A stretch of DNA of 57,529 nucleotides from Thermoproteota archaeon (GTDB lineage Archaea > Thermoproteota > Methanomethylicia > Methanomethylicales > Methanomethylicaceae): the NCBI GenBank assembly GCA_016882195.1, contig VGLU01000007.1, positions 1-57,529 of the forward strand, written 5' to 3'. Numbering within the stretch: the stretch's first letter is position 1; the number at the start of each line of letters is the position of its first letter. The position numbers and the translations under genes were made by a program. Below, one piece after another: positions 7,048 through 14,652 of this stretch. The notes under the pieces are model-generated. The model saw nothing but the letters and a program-made list of their open reading frames with translations, was not told the origin of the DNA and ran no database searches.

Positions 7048-8551
7048 AGGCCTCTCCGATCTCCATTCCGAGCGATCTGGCGGTGTTGAATATCTCGTTC
7101 TGGAGGTCGCCCTCCGGAAGGCCCCTCTCAAGCAGGGCGATTACTGCGGTGATAAAGGACCTCTCGGCCTCGGTCTTGGGCTTGTAAGACGGTGCCTCGG
7201 TGGATATCTGGAACTTCAGGCTCTGCGGTGCATAGGAAGCCACCCAGTTCTTTGCCATGGATAGGCGCTTCTTCAGATCACCAAGTTCACCATCTTTGAG
7301 GGTTTTCTTGCCCGATAGCTTGGAGAGGTACTCCACGGACTTTGAAAGCACCTTCTTTTGACCGAAGAGGGCCTCGAGCTGGACCATGTAGACGCAGAAC
7401 CGATAGGGGAGGCGGGCTGGCAGTTCCTTCGGCGGAGTGCCAACGGCGCAGATCTCGTAGAGGTCGTGGAGGTACTCTCTGCTCTCGTTCCCCGAGGGCT
7501 CCTCAACGCCAAAGTAGATCCGCTCGATCCTGTCGAAGTTGTCGACGATGTCCGGGATCCTGTCCGGGAGAAACGCGATGTGGCGCATAGGATCAACGCT
7601 CAGGATCATGTACCTGAGGGGTTCCGGCGGCGCGATCCTCAGCCACCCCACTGGAGTAAATGTAATGCCCTTGTGGGTCTTCATGGCATGCGCCCCGAGA
7701 GTCAGCCACTCGTAGGGAACGCGGAGGGGTCCGCGGTAACCGAAGATCCTCGAGCAGACCTCCAGACCCATGTCGTAGGCACCGTCCTTTACGCAGTGGT
7801 CCTTGCCGGCGGGCTCGCACGTCACCTTGAAGACCGCCCACTTCGCTGCCCAGTCAACCCGCCAGCTGAGCTTGAGCCTCGTATCGGCTATCTTGCCTTC
7901 ACCCTCGTAGCCGCAGCTCGTGCAGGTGTAGTCTACCTCGTCCTTGCTGAGGTCCCAAGAGGTGACCCTGTTCGGCGCCACCTCCTTCCTCTTGGAGGCG
8001 AGCTTGCCGCACCTGCTGCAGATGACCATCACGGGGTTCCAGTCGTCCGTGCTGATCTCATCGTCCTCTTGGATGTACCTCTTCCTGATCTCCCTCAGAT
8101 CGTCCAAGCGGCGGAGAACCGTCCTGATGGTGTCCTTCATCTCCTTCTGCTGGTAGAGCTCGTGGGAGTAGATGATGTTGGGCGAGAGCCCCAGCCTCTG
8201 CTGGCAGCCCACGAACTCCTCGGCGAAGTGGACGGCGTAGCTCTCGTGGCACCCGAAGGGGTCCGGCACATCCGACAATGGTTTACCTATGTGCTCCTCA
8301 AAGCCCTTTGGGACCTCAAGACCGGCGGGCACGGACTTTATGGGATCGTAAGAGTCTATGATGAAGTTGAAGGTAGAGTCCACGCCCCGCCTCCTCAGCT
8401 CCCTCTGGATGGCGCTGCAGATGAACTGCTCGCGCTCGGCGCCGATGTGGATGGGGCCGGATGGGGTCTTTCCCGTATGGATCACTATGCGGTCGTCCTT
8501 TCTGGCTAGGATCTCGTCGGCTATCCCCCTTATCCAGTGCCCCTCAGCCAT
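6935..8551 (-). CDS. lysS: Lysyl-tRNA synthetase, class I
   Basis: Charges tRNA-Lys with a Rossmann-fold (class I) enzyme typical of many archaea. The HIGH-equivalent is H-I-G-A at 35-38 and the KMSKS-equivalent is K-T-H-K-G at 291-295. A zinc-binding insertion has Cys pairs at 178/181 and 210/213. The C-terminal part is the alpha-helical anticodon-binding domain. Length (538) is normal for the family. The start is an ATG closely followed by an H-W-I-R-G-I-A-D segment. It lies 14 bases downstream of the HD-domain gene on the same strand and is probably cotranscribed with it. Confidence 0.95.
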   Translation of the reverse strand: MAEGHWIRGIADEILARKDDRIVIHTGKTPSGPIHIGAEREQFICSAIQRELRRRGVDSTFNFIIDSYDPIKSVPAGLEVPKGFEEHIGKPLSDVPDPFGCHESYAVHFAEEFVGCQQRLGLSPNIIYSHELYQQKEMKDTIRTVLRRLDDLREIRKRYIQEDDEISTDDWNPVMVICSRCGKLASKRKEVAPNRVTSWDLSKDEVDYTCTSCGYEGEGKIADTRLKLSWRVDWAAKWAVFKVTCEPAGKDHCVKDGAYDMGLEVCSRIFGYRGPLRVPYEWLTLGAHAMKTHKGITFTPVGWLRIAPPEPLRYMILSVDPMRHIAFLPDRIPDIVDNFDRIERIYFGVEEPSGNESREYLHDLYEICAVGTPPKELPARLPYRFCVYMVQLEALFGQKKVLSKSVEYLSKLSGKKTLKDGELGDLKKRLSMAKNWVASYAPQSLKFQISTEAPSYKPKTEAERSFITAVIALLERGLPEGDLQNEIFNTARSLGMEIGEAFSVMYRILLGSERGPRLAPLLMALDREWLLRRMRSVL

Positions 8552-8565
8552 TTTAACACCTCATA

Positions 8566-9252
8566 TTAGATTAGGGAGGCGAACCGCCTCCTGACAGCGT
8601 CGCAACCGCCCTCCTTCTTGGCGAGTATTATCTGGAAGGGCGAGACATCCTTGGGGAGCGTCAGGACCTCTTTGGCTAGGCACTCCCTTATTATGTCCTT
8701 TGCTGCGAAGAACGCCTTGTCGTTGATCTCGGCGTCGGTTCTGTCCGCCATGTGTACCAGTAGCGCCTCTATCGTCCTTGGCTCTATTGGGCTCCCATCC
8801 CCGTGGTGAGCAACCACGGCGTGGATGACGTCAAGCGGGAACTTTCTGGTGTAGAGCTCCCCTGTGATGAGGGAGAGGTGGTCGAGCCTCTCGCCGAGCT
8901 TCGAACGGCCGTACTTTCCGGGGTATATCTCTGTGTAGGTGATGTACTTGAAGAGGTCGTGGAGGAGCGAGGCCGCGATTACCACGTCCCGGTCCGCCCT
9001 TACCCCGTAGATCTCCTCCAGTATATCGGAGAGGTTGAGTGCGAGTTTGGTCATGGCCACTGTATGGATTATGAGCCCCTTCTCGTAGGAGTGGTGCCTC
9101 CTCTTGCTGGCCGGCGAGTCCTTGAACCCGGTGGACTTGTCGGGAGCCTCGAGCATGGACAGTCTCGGTTCCTTGATTAAAGAGATTACCTTCTCCCTGA
9201 GATTTTGGTCCTTGATATCGTTGGCGATCTTCAACAGGGCGTCTTCCTTCAT
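8566..9252 (-). CDS. HD-domain phosphohydrolase
   Basis: The 228-residue protein has the full HD metal-site series: an early H-S-Y-E-K-G-L-I-I-H-T, the H-D doublet in A-S-L-L-H-D-L-F-K, V-A-H-H-G-D-G, and D in H-M-A-D-R-T-D-A. This arrangement resembles the HD module of YhaM-type 3'-5' exoribonucleases and of uncharacterised archaeal HD proteins. The likely activity is phosphodiester or nucleotide hydrolysis; the substrate cannot be read from the sequence. It lies upstream of lysS in the same operon. Confidence 0.8.
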   Translation of the reverse strand: MKEDALLKIANDIKDQNLREKVISLIKEPRLSMLEAPDKSTGFKDSPASKRRHHSYEKGLIIHTVAMTKLALNLSDILEEIYGVRADRDVVIAASLLHDLFKYITYTEIYPGKYGRSKLGERLDHLSLITGELYTRKFPLDVIHAVVAHHGDGSPIEPRTIEALLVHMADRTDAEINDKAFFAAKDIIRECLAKEVLTLPKDVSPFQIILAKKEGGCDAVRRRFASLI

Positions 9253-9351
9253 GAACAGTACCCGCTTAAATGGAATGGGTCAGGGAAGTATTTAAATGTA
9301 AAATGGAGGGCGGTACATTTTTAAAAGTAAGCGTGATAAGAGTTAGTGCGA

Positions 9352-9470
9352 GCGGGGATTCCCAAGCCAGGTCAAAGGGGTAGGACTGAGTGGTTGTGGG
9401 CGAGAGCCTGCCGCCCAGTAAGCTCCTATGTCGAAGGACTTCGTGGGTTCGAATCCCACTCCCCGCACCA
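9352..9470 (+). tRNA. tRNA-Leu with a 31-nt intron (most likely anticodon GAG)
   Basis: Acceptor GCGGGGA (9352-9358) pairs with TCCCCGC (9460-9466), then A discriminator and encoded CCA. The D arm and the long variable arm (CGAAG/CTTCG) are typical leucine. Anticodon stem TAGGA (9381-9385) pairs with TCCTA (9424-9428); the interruption is an intron. A four-base pairing ACTG/CAGT with three-base bulges places the cuts after GAG (9388-9390) and before G at 9422. This leaves the loop C-U-G-A-G-G-C with a purine at 37. Cutting after position 33 would give UAA, also leucine. The 3' end was used as an integration site. Confidence 0.85.
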
Positions 9471-10382
9471 AACTTTTTGGGAAAAAGTTCCATCAAAAAA
9501 CCATCAGCCCCGAGTTTGGATGTTCCAATTACGGTAAATTTTCTTACCGTAATTTTGATTTTACGGTAATCCAGGACTTTAGGGAGTTCTGCCTGTTCGA
9601 GAGGAGGCTGGCCAGGGGCTCGTCAGACCATTATTCCAACACTGTTTCAAGGCTGCTCGCCTTCACCAAGAGAGGTGCAAATGAGGTCACGGTGAAGGAT
9701 ATCCGGCAATTCCTGTCATTATACAGAAATAACTGGTCTTATGCGAACCAGCTCAAGGCCCTGAAGCTCTTCTTCAGAGAGTACCTTAAGAAAGACCTTA
9801 TGGACGGCTTCGTATTCTCCCCAAGACAGTTCAATTTCAACCGATACTTGCCCAAGAAAGAGGACTTTCGGACTTTCTTTGAAACCCTTGAAAAAATAGA
9901 CGATAAGGCCCTGTTCCTCTTCTTCGCCTCTAGTGGACTTAGGCGGAATGAGGTTCTCAATTTACAGATAACCGATATCGATCTTGAAAAAGGGATTTGC
10001 TACCCTAACCACCAATCGCAAACCAAAAGCGCAATCTACGGATTCTTCAACAATGAGACTAAGAAATACCTCAAAGAGTGACTAAGTTGTAAGAGCGTCA
10101 GATCTCTAAGAGTATTCGCTATATCCTCAGAAAGAAGGCACATGCCTTTCAAACATGCAAGATTGAGGACCAGACTTGAGATAGCCCCCAAGGTGCTACG
10201 GTTCTGGTTCGCCAACGAGATGGCTCGCCTAGGAGTCCCGGACAGGTTCATAGACGCATTTCAGGGGAGGATTCTGCGCTCTCTTGGCGAGACACTACAC
10301 TGACTACTCGTTAGAGAACCTGAGGCAGACATACGATAGGGCTAGGCCGAAGGCCTTAAGTTTGACCAATGCGCTTATTTGA
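9428..10382 (+). pseudogene. int: Tyrosine recombinase (archaeal integrase), inactivated
   Basis: The frame opens inside the tRNA-Leu T arm and encodes a SAM-like core-binding domain (Y-S-N-T-V-S-R-L-L-A-F-T-K-R) and the first catalytic Arg region (F-A-S-S-G-L-R-R-N-E-V-L-N-L). A TGA at 10079-10081 interrupts the frame, which then continues unchanged with H-A-R-L-R-T-R and F-W-F-A-N-E-M-A-R-L-G-V-P. A frameshift near 10270-10280 separates this from A-R-H-Y-T-D-Y, which contains the catalytic Tyr, and from the natural end at 10382. One nonsense mutation plus one indel inactivate it. Translation through the tRNA 3' end means the integrase gene overlaps its own attachment site. Confidence 0.85.
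9445..9470 (+). repeat. Left attachment site (3' end of tRNA-Leu)
   Basis: The last 26 bases of the tRNA gene, covering T loop to CCA, differ from 11636-11661 at only three positions. This copy keeps the tRNA functional. Confidence 0.7.
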
Positions 10383-10411
10383 GGGTTTAAAGATAGGAGT
10401 TAGTGGTGCAT

Positions 10412-10495
10412 ATGCCAAGATTTGTGTCAAGAATTATAACGTTCCTCATCATCTTAGTAATATTCTACATAATTTTAATCGCCCTCGGATATTAA
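10412..10495 (+). CDS. 27-residue single-helix membrane microprotein
   Basis: ATG at 10412 opens a 27-codon frame. A basic N-terminus (P-R-F-V-S-R) is followed by one strongly hydrophobic helix rich in Ile and Leu, with a short G-Y end. A GGAG lies at 10396-10399, about 12 bases before the start. Codon-by-codon conservation of hydrophobicity is unlikely by chance, and the competing 60-codon frame across the same bases looks random. Function unknown. It lies just after the integrase pseudogene inside the decayed element. Confidence 0.5.
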   Translation: MPRFVSRIITFLIILVIFYIILIALGY

Positions 10496-10583
10496 AAAAG
10501 GTAAGGCTAAAGCATTGCAAGCTTGAGCCCTGCGAACAAAACCGATATTAAATGAGGCGCGAAGATTTTATAGCGGTAATGCA

Positions 10584-10892
10584 ATGTCGAGACGTAGTTT
10601 TTTCCTGTTCGTAGCCATCTTCAGTGCGCTTTTCATCGCCACTTCCTTCTACGGTGTTGTAAAGCCTTCCATCTCAGAGATAAGGGTAGTCGAATACGGC
10701 CTTCCTGCACCGTGGCTGAGCGTAACGACGTCATTAGTCAGCAACGCCTTCTGCGTCAGTGCTTTCTGCATTCCTGAAACTCATTTTAGTGTGATCTGGG
10801 CAGGCCTGATAATAGACGTCTTTTCCTGCGGCATAGTTGCCCTTGCTCTTGCATTTATGATAGGAAGAGTGGCGCGAACGAGTCGAAAGTGA
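10584..10892 (+). CDS. Small two-helix membrane protein, unknown function
   Basis: The 102-residue frame starts M-S-R-R-S with a hydrophobic helix at about 6-26 and a second at about 70-94, ending R-V-A-R-T-S-R-K. The loop between contains Cys57, Cys62 and Pro/Trp residues and would face outward if both ends are cytoplasmic (both ends are basic). I do not recognise a family. It is cargo of the tRNA-Leu element or a host gene trapped by it. Confidence 0.5.
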   Translation: MSRRSFFLFVAIFSALFIATSFYGVVKPSISEIRVVEYGLPAPWLSVTTSLVSNAFCVSAFCIPETHFSVIWAGLIIDVFSCGIVALALAFMIGRVARTSRK

Positions 10893-11098
10893 GGGAAGGG
10901 GTTATCGGTTCTGAAAAGAAACTCCCAGGCTTGCATCCTAAACCAAGCTCAATCATAATCAGCGACCCCGTCCTTACCCTCTACACCATTTCTTGACTGT
11001 GCATAGCTATTGGGGTTGGGGCGGTAAGATCCGCGCGATCTAACTATTAATCAGATTGCTATAACCTAAAATTAGATATCAGAGAACAAAAAATGGAA

Positions 11099-11416
11099 TT
11101 ATGAGCTTCGCTCCTTCTTTTCTTCCTTCTTCTCTGTAACAGCTTCCTTTGCTCCCTTTCCAAAGGCCTTTGCCACTCCAAAGCCCTTCTTGAGCCCCTT
11201 TCCAACGACCTCTCCTGTCTTTTCAGCAGCCTCTTCAGCCTTACCTTTTTCTTCCTTGGATTCGCCTGACAAAATGGAAGCTCCTAAAAACAGTACGGGC
11301 AATTTAATATGAAAAATTAACCAAAGAAACTTAGGATATGTTACAGCTGGTTTCCTAAAAACTCTTTTTTTATAAGCGATTGTTGAGACCTTTATCCCCC
11401 ATTCAATGGTGCCCAC
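11099..11416 (-). CDS. Lys/Glu-rich small protein with hydrophobic N-terminal part
   Basis: Up to 105 residues. The C-terminal 55 residues are a low-complexity, strongly charged helix (repeated G-K and E-K-K-E) that reads like a coiled-coil or nucleic-acid-associated tail. The central L-P-V-L-F-L-G-A-S-I-L stretch is hydrophobic. The long N-terminus before it may be non-coding, because no well-placed start with a Shine-Dalgarno site is visible. It is on the opposite strand from the integrase in the same element. No family recognised. Confidence 0.4.
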   Translation of the reverse strand: MGTIEWGIKVSTIAYKKRVFRKPAVTYPKFLWLIFHIKLPVLFLGASILSGESKEEKGKAEEAAEKTGEVVGKGLKKGFGVAKAFGKGAKEAVTEKKEEKKERSS

Positions 11417-11517
11417 ACACTAATGGTTCAAATTCTCATGGGTGCAAAATAAATCTGGTTCTTATCCCTTTTTCTAAATTTTGAAGGAAAAACTTTTGCA
11501 TCACTCAACGACATAGT

Positions 11518-11586
11518 ATGGACCGGCTGGGCGTCCCGGACAGGTTCATAGACGCATTTCAGGGGAGGATTCGTGGAGGTAGTTAG
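11518..11586 (+). pseudogene. Second integrase fragment (C-terminal piece)
   Basis: Forty bases (11533-11572) are identical to 10235-10274 of the integrase pseudogene, encoding V-P-D-R-F-I-D-A-F-Q-G-R-I. The flanking codons M-D-R-L-G differ at several bases from A-R-L-G in the first copy. The frame stops 4 codons after the identity ends. It lies 64 bases before the right attachment copy. It is a remnant of a second, related integrase or of a partial duplication. Confidence 0.7.
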
Positions 11587-11635
11587 AAGGTCTAAAAACG
11601 CCTGATCATGCGATACTACTTATGATTAACCTAAT

Positions 11636-11661
11636 GAGTTCGAGTCCCACTCCCTGCACCA
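11636..11661 (+). repeat. Right attachment site (tRNA-Leu 3' end copy)
   Basis: A 26-base copy of the tRNA-Leu 3' end including CCA, with three mismatches to 9445-9470 and no tRNA body upstream. It marks the distal boundary of the element. Confidence 0.7.
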
Positions 11662-11766
11662 TAAATTTTACTCTCAATATTGAAGTTGCATTTATGCCCA
11701 TAGACTCGATGGCAACTAACGTTGGTATTAAAAAACTATTTAGCATCATGCCTCCAAGTTATAACC

Positions 11767-12231
11767 ATGCCTGATGAAGAGGGACTCCGTCTAGTTACCT
11801 ATTGTGGCTTGTACTGCGGTCTGTGCGCCCAGTACAGCCGGATCCCGAAGCAGGCACAGCAGTTAAGGCAGACGCTTCATGAGGAGGGCTTCGACGATTT
11901 CTATCAGTACGAGCCGGATATGGAGGATGTCTATCCAGTCTTCTCGCAATTCCTGCATAAACTGGCGGAGCTCGAGTGCACCTGCAGGACGGGCAAGGGC
12001 GGCCCGCCGGATTGCAAGATAAGAGAGTGCGCCAAGCAGAGAAACATCAAGGTCTGCCCGCTGTGCAAGGAATATCCATGCCAGCACATCATCTCGCTTG
12101 CGGAGCGCTACCCCCTGCTCATCCAAGATGGAAGGCGGATGCAGAAGGTAGGGGTGAGGAGATGGGTGAGGGAGCAGGAGGATAGGGCGAGACGCGGTTT
12201 CGTCTATTCAGACATCCGGTCGCCTATATGA
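11767..12231 (+). CDS. DUF3795-like cysteine-rich protein
   Basis: From ATG 11767 the protein has 154 residues and opens with Y-C-G-L-Y-C-G-L-C, the hallmark of the DUF3795 family. It continues with C-T-C-R, C-K-I-R-E-C-A and C-P-L-C-K-E-Y-P-C. The spacing suggests two metal sites, either zinc or an Fe-S cluster. The function of the family is unknown. The start at 11767 removes a 15-residue extension that has no family match. It is the first gene outside the right boundary of the tRNA-Leu element. Confidence 0.8.
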   Translation: MPDEEGLRLVTYCGLYCGLCAQYSRIPKQAQQLRQTLHEEGFDDFYQYEPDMEDVYPVFSQFLHKLAELECTCRTGKGGPPDCKIRECAKQRNIKVCPLCKEYPCQHIISLAERYPLLIQDGRRMQKVGVRRWVREQEDRARRGFVYSDIRSPI

Positions 12232-12241
12232 GAGTTTGCGC

Positions 12242-12373
12242 ATGTTCGAGGTAATAGACCATAAGCATTGGCTCTTAATAAAAATAGAGACGGAGCAAGA
12301 TTTCAATGATGCCCAGCAGCTACTCATGGTCAAATCACGCTGCGTTGAATGGACAAGGCAGATCCTGACCTGA
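12242..12373 (+). CDS. Possible 43-residue orphan ORF
   Basis: ATG at 12242 opens a 43-codon frame with a balanced composition (V-I-D-H-K-H-W-L-L-I-K-I near the N-terminus) ending at TGA 12371-12373. There is no convincing Shine-Dalgarno site or known domain. It may be a small gene or a gene fragment. Confidence 0.25.
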   Translation: MFEVIDHKHWLLIKIETEQDFNDAQQLLMVKSRCVEWTRQILT

Positions 12374-12486
12374 TCGGGATGGCAATGTTAATATGATAGT
12401 TGTATGGTTTATGTGATTCAGGCAGGAATCAAGAGTCTGAAAAGAGTCTCGTTCTTGTCATCAAAAAATAAGGAGGCGAAACGAGA

Positions 12487-12624
12487 ATGGCATATCGCGA
12501 GATGCATAAGGCAGTTTGCGCAGACTGCGGCAAGGAATGCGAGGTCCCGTTCAAGCCGGACGGAACAAGACCAGTCTACTGCCGCGAGTGTTTTGCTAAG
12601 AGAAGGCCGCCCCGCAGGTATTAG
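12487..12624 (+). CDS. CxxC-x17-CxxC zinc-ribbon protein
   Basis: This 45-residue protein has the pattern C-A-D-C-G-K-E-C-x-V-P-F-K-P then R-P-V-Y-C-R-E-C-F, ending in a basic R-R-P-P-R-R-Y tail. It matches the small CxxC-CxxC family found in bacteria and archaea, often near ribosome or RNA genes. It probably binds one zinc ion and nucleic acid. The start ATG is preceded by AGGAGG at about 12470. Its frame differs from the longer overlapping frame that starts at 12404, which lacks coding character. Confidence 0.8.
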   Translation: MAYREMHKAVCADCGKECEVPFKPDGTRPVYCRECFAKRRPPRRY

Positions 12625-12658
12625 GCGTAGTATCTAGCAGAGTTCGAGAAATTTAGTA

Positions 12659-12678
12659 ATTTTTTTATCATTTTTTTT
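12659..12678 (+). terminator. Double T-run after the zinc-ribbon gene
   Basis: Two T-runs (12661-12666 region and 12671-12678) lie 35 bases downstream of the zinc-ribbon stop and before the next gene. This is typical of archaeal intrinsic termination. Confidence 0.45.
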
Positions 12679-12713
12679 GACCTTTACGTTAGTTTAAAAG
12701 GGAACCGAGATTA

Positions 12714-13259
12714 TTGGATCTTGGGGGCCTGCGCTTGAGGATAAATACCCTTGAGGAGACCGTGAAGGAGATCCTTGACGGCTACAACAGGAAGCCCAAG
12801 GGCTGGCATATCGCGTCAGACTTCAGAGGGAACTCTCTAGTCCTGGGTCCCGGCAGAGGCTACAGGCTGAAGCTCATGATGATCAACCCTCAGGAGAGCC
12901 TGGGCGTGGGTGTAAGGATTGACGACGTTGGGGAGCTGAGGCGATCCATGGGGGAGGGGGCATCCAGCGGCTTCAGGCCTCTCAACATCGACATTGCCAA
13001 GGAGGTATTTTCAGTCCTGTCCAGCGCGGAGGAGGTAAAAAAACAGGAGGTCATCAGGAGGGTCCTCGATATTGATCCCGTACCCACCTGGGAGTTACAG
13101 GGCAACAACCTGGGGGCGGTGATGGGCGGCCCGTTCATAGCACACCCAGACCTCAGGGCGATATCTAGGAAGCAGTCAGAGCTGGACGAGAGGCTCGCCG
13201 CCGAATTAGATAAACTATTCAGGTTAAAGCACCCGATGCGGGCCTCGATATACAGGTAG
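12714..13259 (+). CDS. Conserved-looking protein of unknown function
   Basis: A 181-residue protein starting at TTG 12714 (no ATG is available nearby). It has an amphipathic N-terminal helix (L-E-E-T-V-K-E-I-L-D-G-Y), a G-P-G-R-G-Y turn, a beta strand L-K-L-M-M-I, a central E-V-F-S-V-L-S-S-A-E-E helix and a C-terminal long helix of Ser/Glu/Leu. It looks like a real coding frame by composition, with codon use like its neighbours. I do not recognise a domain. Confidence 0.6.
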   Translation: MDLGGLRLRINTLEETVKEILDGYNRKPKGWHIASDFRGNSLVLGPGRGYRLKLMMINPQESLGVGVRIDDVGELRRSMGEGASSGFRPLNIDIAKEVFSVLSSAEEVKKQEVIRRVLDIDPVPTWELQGNNLGAVMGGPFIAHPDLRAISRKQSELDERLAAELDKLFRLKHPMRASIYR

Positions 13260-13307
13260 GCAGCCTCGGTCAAAAGGTTTAATTTTTCTGCGGACATTCT
13301 ATAGTCG

Positions 13308-13601
13308 GTGAGGGCTTTGGAGAAGATACTGCTCTACAAGGCGGAGTCGTGCACAAGGTGCCCCATCGCCAAGTTCATCCTCAACAGGGTGTTATCGACG
13401 AGGGGGCTGAGCTACTCCGAGACGGTGGAGGAGAGGGACACCGAGAGGGACAGCGACGCCATGGCCGAACTCCTCATGCTGGACTCGGTCAACACGCCCG
13501 TTCTTGTTGCCGGAGACGTTGTCCTGAGGGAGGAGGAGGCGCTGAAAGAGAGGCTTGTCAGAGAGGCTGTCGAGAGGTGGGCCTCCAGCAAGGGTCTTTA
13601 G
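13308..13601 (+). CDS. Glutaredoxin/thioredoxin-fold protein
   Basis: The 97-residue protein has the C-T-R-C-P-I-A-K active site at about 16-23 after an I-L-L-Y-K-A-E strand. The cis-Pro loop is N-T-P-V-L-V-A-G-D. Thr-Arg between the cysteines and the downstream Pro-Ile are unlike canonical glutaredoxin (C-P-Y-C). It could reduce disulfides or carry metal. The start is a GTG at 13308. It sits in a run of small Cys-rich proteins. Confidence 0.75.
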   Translation: MRALEKILLYKAESCTRCPIAKFILNRVLSTRGLSYSETVEERDTERDSDAMAELLMLDSVNTPVLVAGDVVLREEEALKERLVREAVERWASSKGL

Positions 13602-13677
13602 AATGTAAAAAGTAAAGATTTTAGAGGCTAAATGACGGGGGTAGGGCGGTGTCTTGTTGGAAAGGGGTGGAGAGACG

Positions 13678-13839
13678 ATGAGGTGCAAGAACTGCGAGAA
13701 GTGGTATGGGGCAGAGGACGACGACTACGGCCCCTGCAGCATAAAGCACGCCAGAGGGGACAGGAAGTACATCACGTACGGGGAGCACAGGTGCGACGAG
13801 ATCTATAAGGATCTGCCAGAGTCAACTGCCCACGTCTGA
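13678..13839 (+). CDS. Small cysteine-rich protein
   Basis: The 53-residue protein starts at ATG 13678 behind a GGTGGAGAG site. It has Cys pairs in R-C-K-N-C-E-K-W and Cys residues in G-P-C-S-I and H-R-C-D-E. This fits a single metal-binding knot. A start at 13654 would add 8 residues without a Shine-Dalgarno site. Function unknown; similar short proteins are common in anaerobic archaea. Confidence 0.6.
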   Translation: MRCKNCEKWYGAEDDDYGPCSIKHARGDRKYITYGEHRCDEIYKDLPESTAHV

Positions 13840-13877
13840 AGAGCGCGGGCTTCCTTACGACGGAGTAGTGATGATTG

Positions 13878-14648
13878 ATGGATTTCAGGCCTGCCGGCCC
13901 AAAGGATTACGACGAACTGGTTGCTTTGACAGGTCAGGAGGACTGGAACTACAGGCCCGAGGACTTTGATCTCATGGAGAGGACCGGATGCGCGAGGACC
14001 TTGGTTGCCACCAACGACAGGATCTTGGGCATGATAACGGTTCTGGACTACGGGGAGATCGGGTGGATCTCCAACGTCCTCGTGGAAAGGGAGATGAGGG
14101 GGAGGGGCATCGGCAGGGACCTCATAAACGCCGGTATCCAGCACCTGGAGGCGAAGAGGACGGTGGCCCTCTTCTCCACACAGGAGGCAAAGGCGTTCTA
14201 CCTGAGGGAGGGATTCAAGTTCGACAGGGACTTTTACTTCGTCAGGTATGTGGGGGGCGTGAAAGGGGCTGCCAAGGACTTCCGGTGGCTGGATAATGCC
14301 TTCGAGATGGATCGGGAGTGCTTCGGGTACAGGAGGGCGAGGCTACTAAGGACGCTGATGGGAGCGGGGAGGGCGCTAGCGCCACTTCGGGGGAGGGGGT
14401 TCGCGTTGCTGAGGCATGATCCCAAGGAGGCGGCAGTTGGACCGGTGGTTGCTGACGACAGGGGCGCCGGACTGAGGCTGCTTTACGCCGCCTTCAACGC
14501 CCTCGGAGTAGGGTGCACTGCGGTCCTGCCCGACGCCGGCATTGATGGCGTCGAGGAGATATTCCCAGTAAGCAGGGCATATTTAGGGGAGAAACCTCCT
14601 ACGGATTATGGCAGGGTCTTCGCCTTCGCAGGGCTCGAGTTCGGGTGA
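13878..14648 (+). CDS. GNAT-family N-acetyltransferase with C-terminal extension
   Basis: The N-terminal ~130 residues are a GNAT domain: I-S-N-V-L-V-E strand, acetyl-CoA loop R-G-R-G-I-G-R, then T-Q-E-A-K-A-F-Y. The remaining ~120 residues form a second, weaker alpha/beta domain with no clear acetyl-CoA loop, as in tandem-GNAT proteins. The acceptor is unknown. The start is the ATG at 13878. The gene ends 4 bases before the cysS start, so the two are probably cotranscribed. Confidence 0.8.
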   Translation: MDFRPAGPKDYDELVALTGQEDWNYRPEDFDLMERTGCARTLVATNDRILGMITVLDYGEIGWISNVLVEREMRGRGIGRDLINAGIQHLEAKRTVALFSTQEAKAFYLREGFKFDRDFYFVRYVGGVKGAAKDFRWLDNAFEMDRECFGYRRARLLRTLMGAGRALAPLRGRGFALLRHDPKEAAVGPVVADDRGAGLRLLYAAFNALGVGCTAVLPDAGIDGVEEIFPVSRAYLGEKPPTDYGRVFAFAGLEFG

Positions 14649-14652
14649 CCGT

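Larger units (their letters stand above)
9445..11661 (+). mobile_element. Decayed integrated element in tRNA-Leu
   Basis: A 26-base tRNA 3' end (9445-9470) recurs at 11636-11661 with 23 of 26 bases the same. Between the repeats lie a broken tyrosine integrase gene starting inside the tRNA, two small membrane-protein ORFs, a Lys/Glu-rich ORF on the other strand, and a second short integrase fragment. Integration into the 3' end of a tRNA by an archaeal tyrosine recombinase explains this layout. The nonsense codon and frameshift in the integrase, and the 2.2 kb size, indicate a remnant that can no longer move by itself. Confidence 0.75.

Noticed and set aside
7358-8509. A 383-codon plus-strand frame antisense to lysS
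   Set aside because: Composition is a mirror of the lysS codons and no domain is recognisable. LysS is certain on the other strand.
10369-10551. A 60-codon frame after the integrase
   Set aside because: Random composition; the 27-codon hydrophobic frame in another phase is more gene-like.
11417-11470. A possible third tRNA-like T arm (ggttcaaattctcatggg)
   Set aside because: Stems do not pair and there is no acceptor; chance resemblance.
12404-12637. A 77-codon frame over the zinc-ribbon gene
   Set aside because: The zinc-ribbon frame at 12487-12624 has the family motif and a Shine-Dalgarno site; this frame has none.
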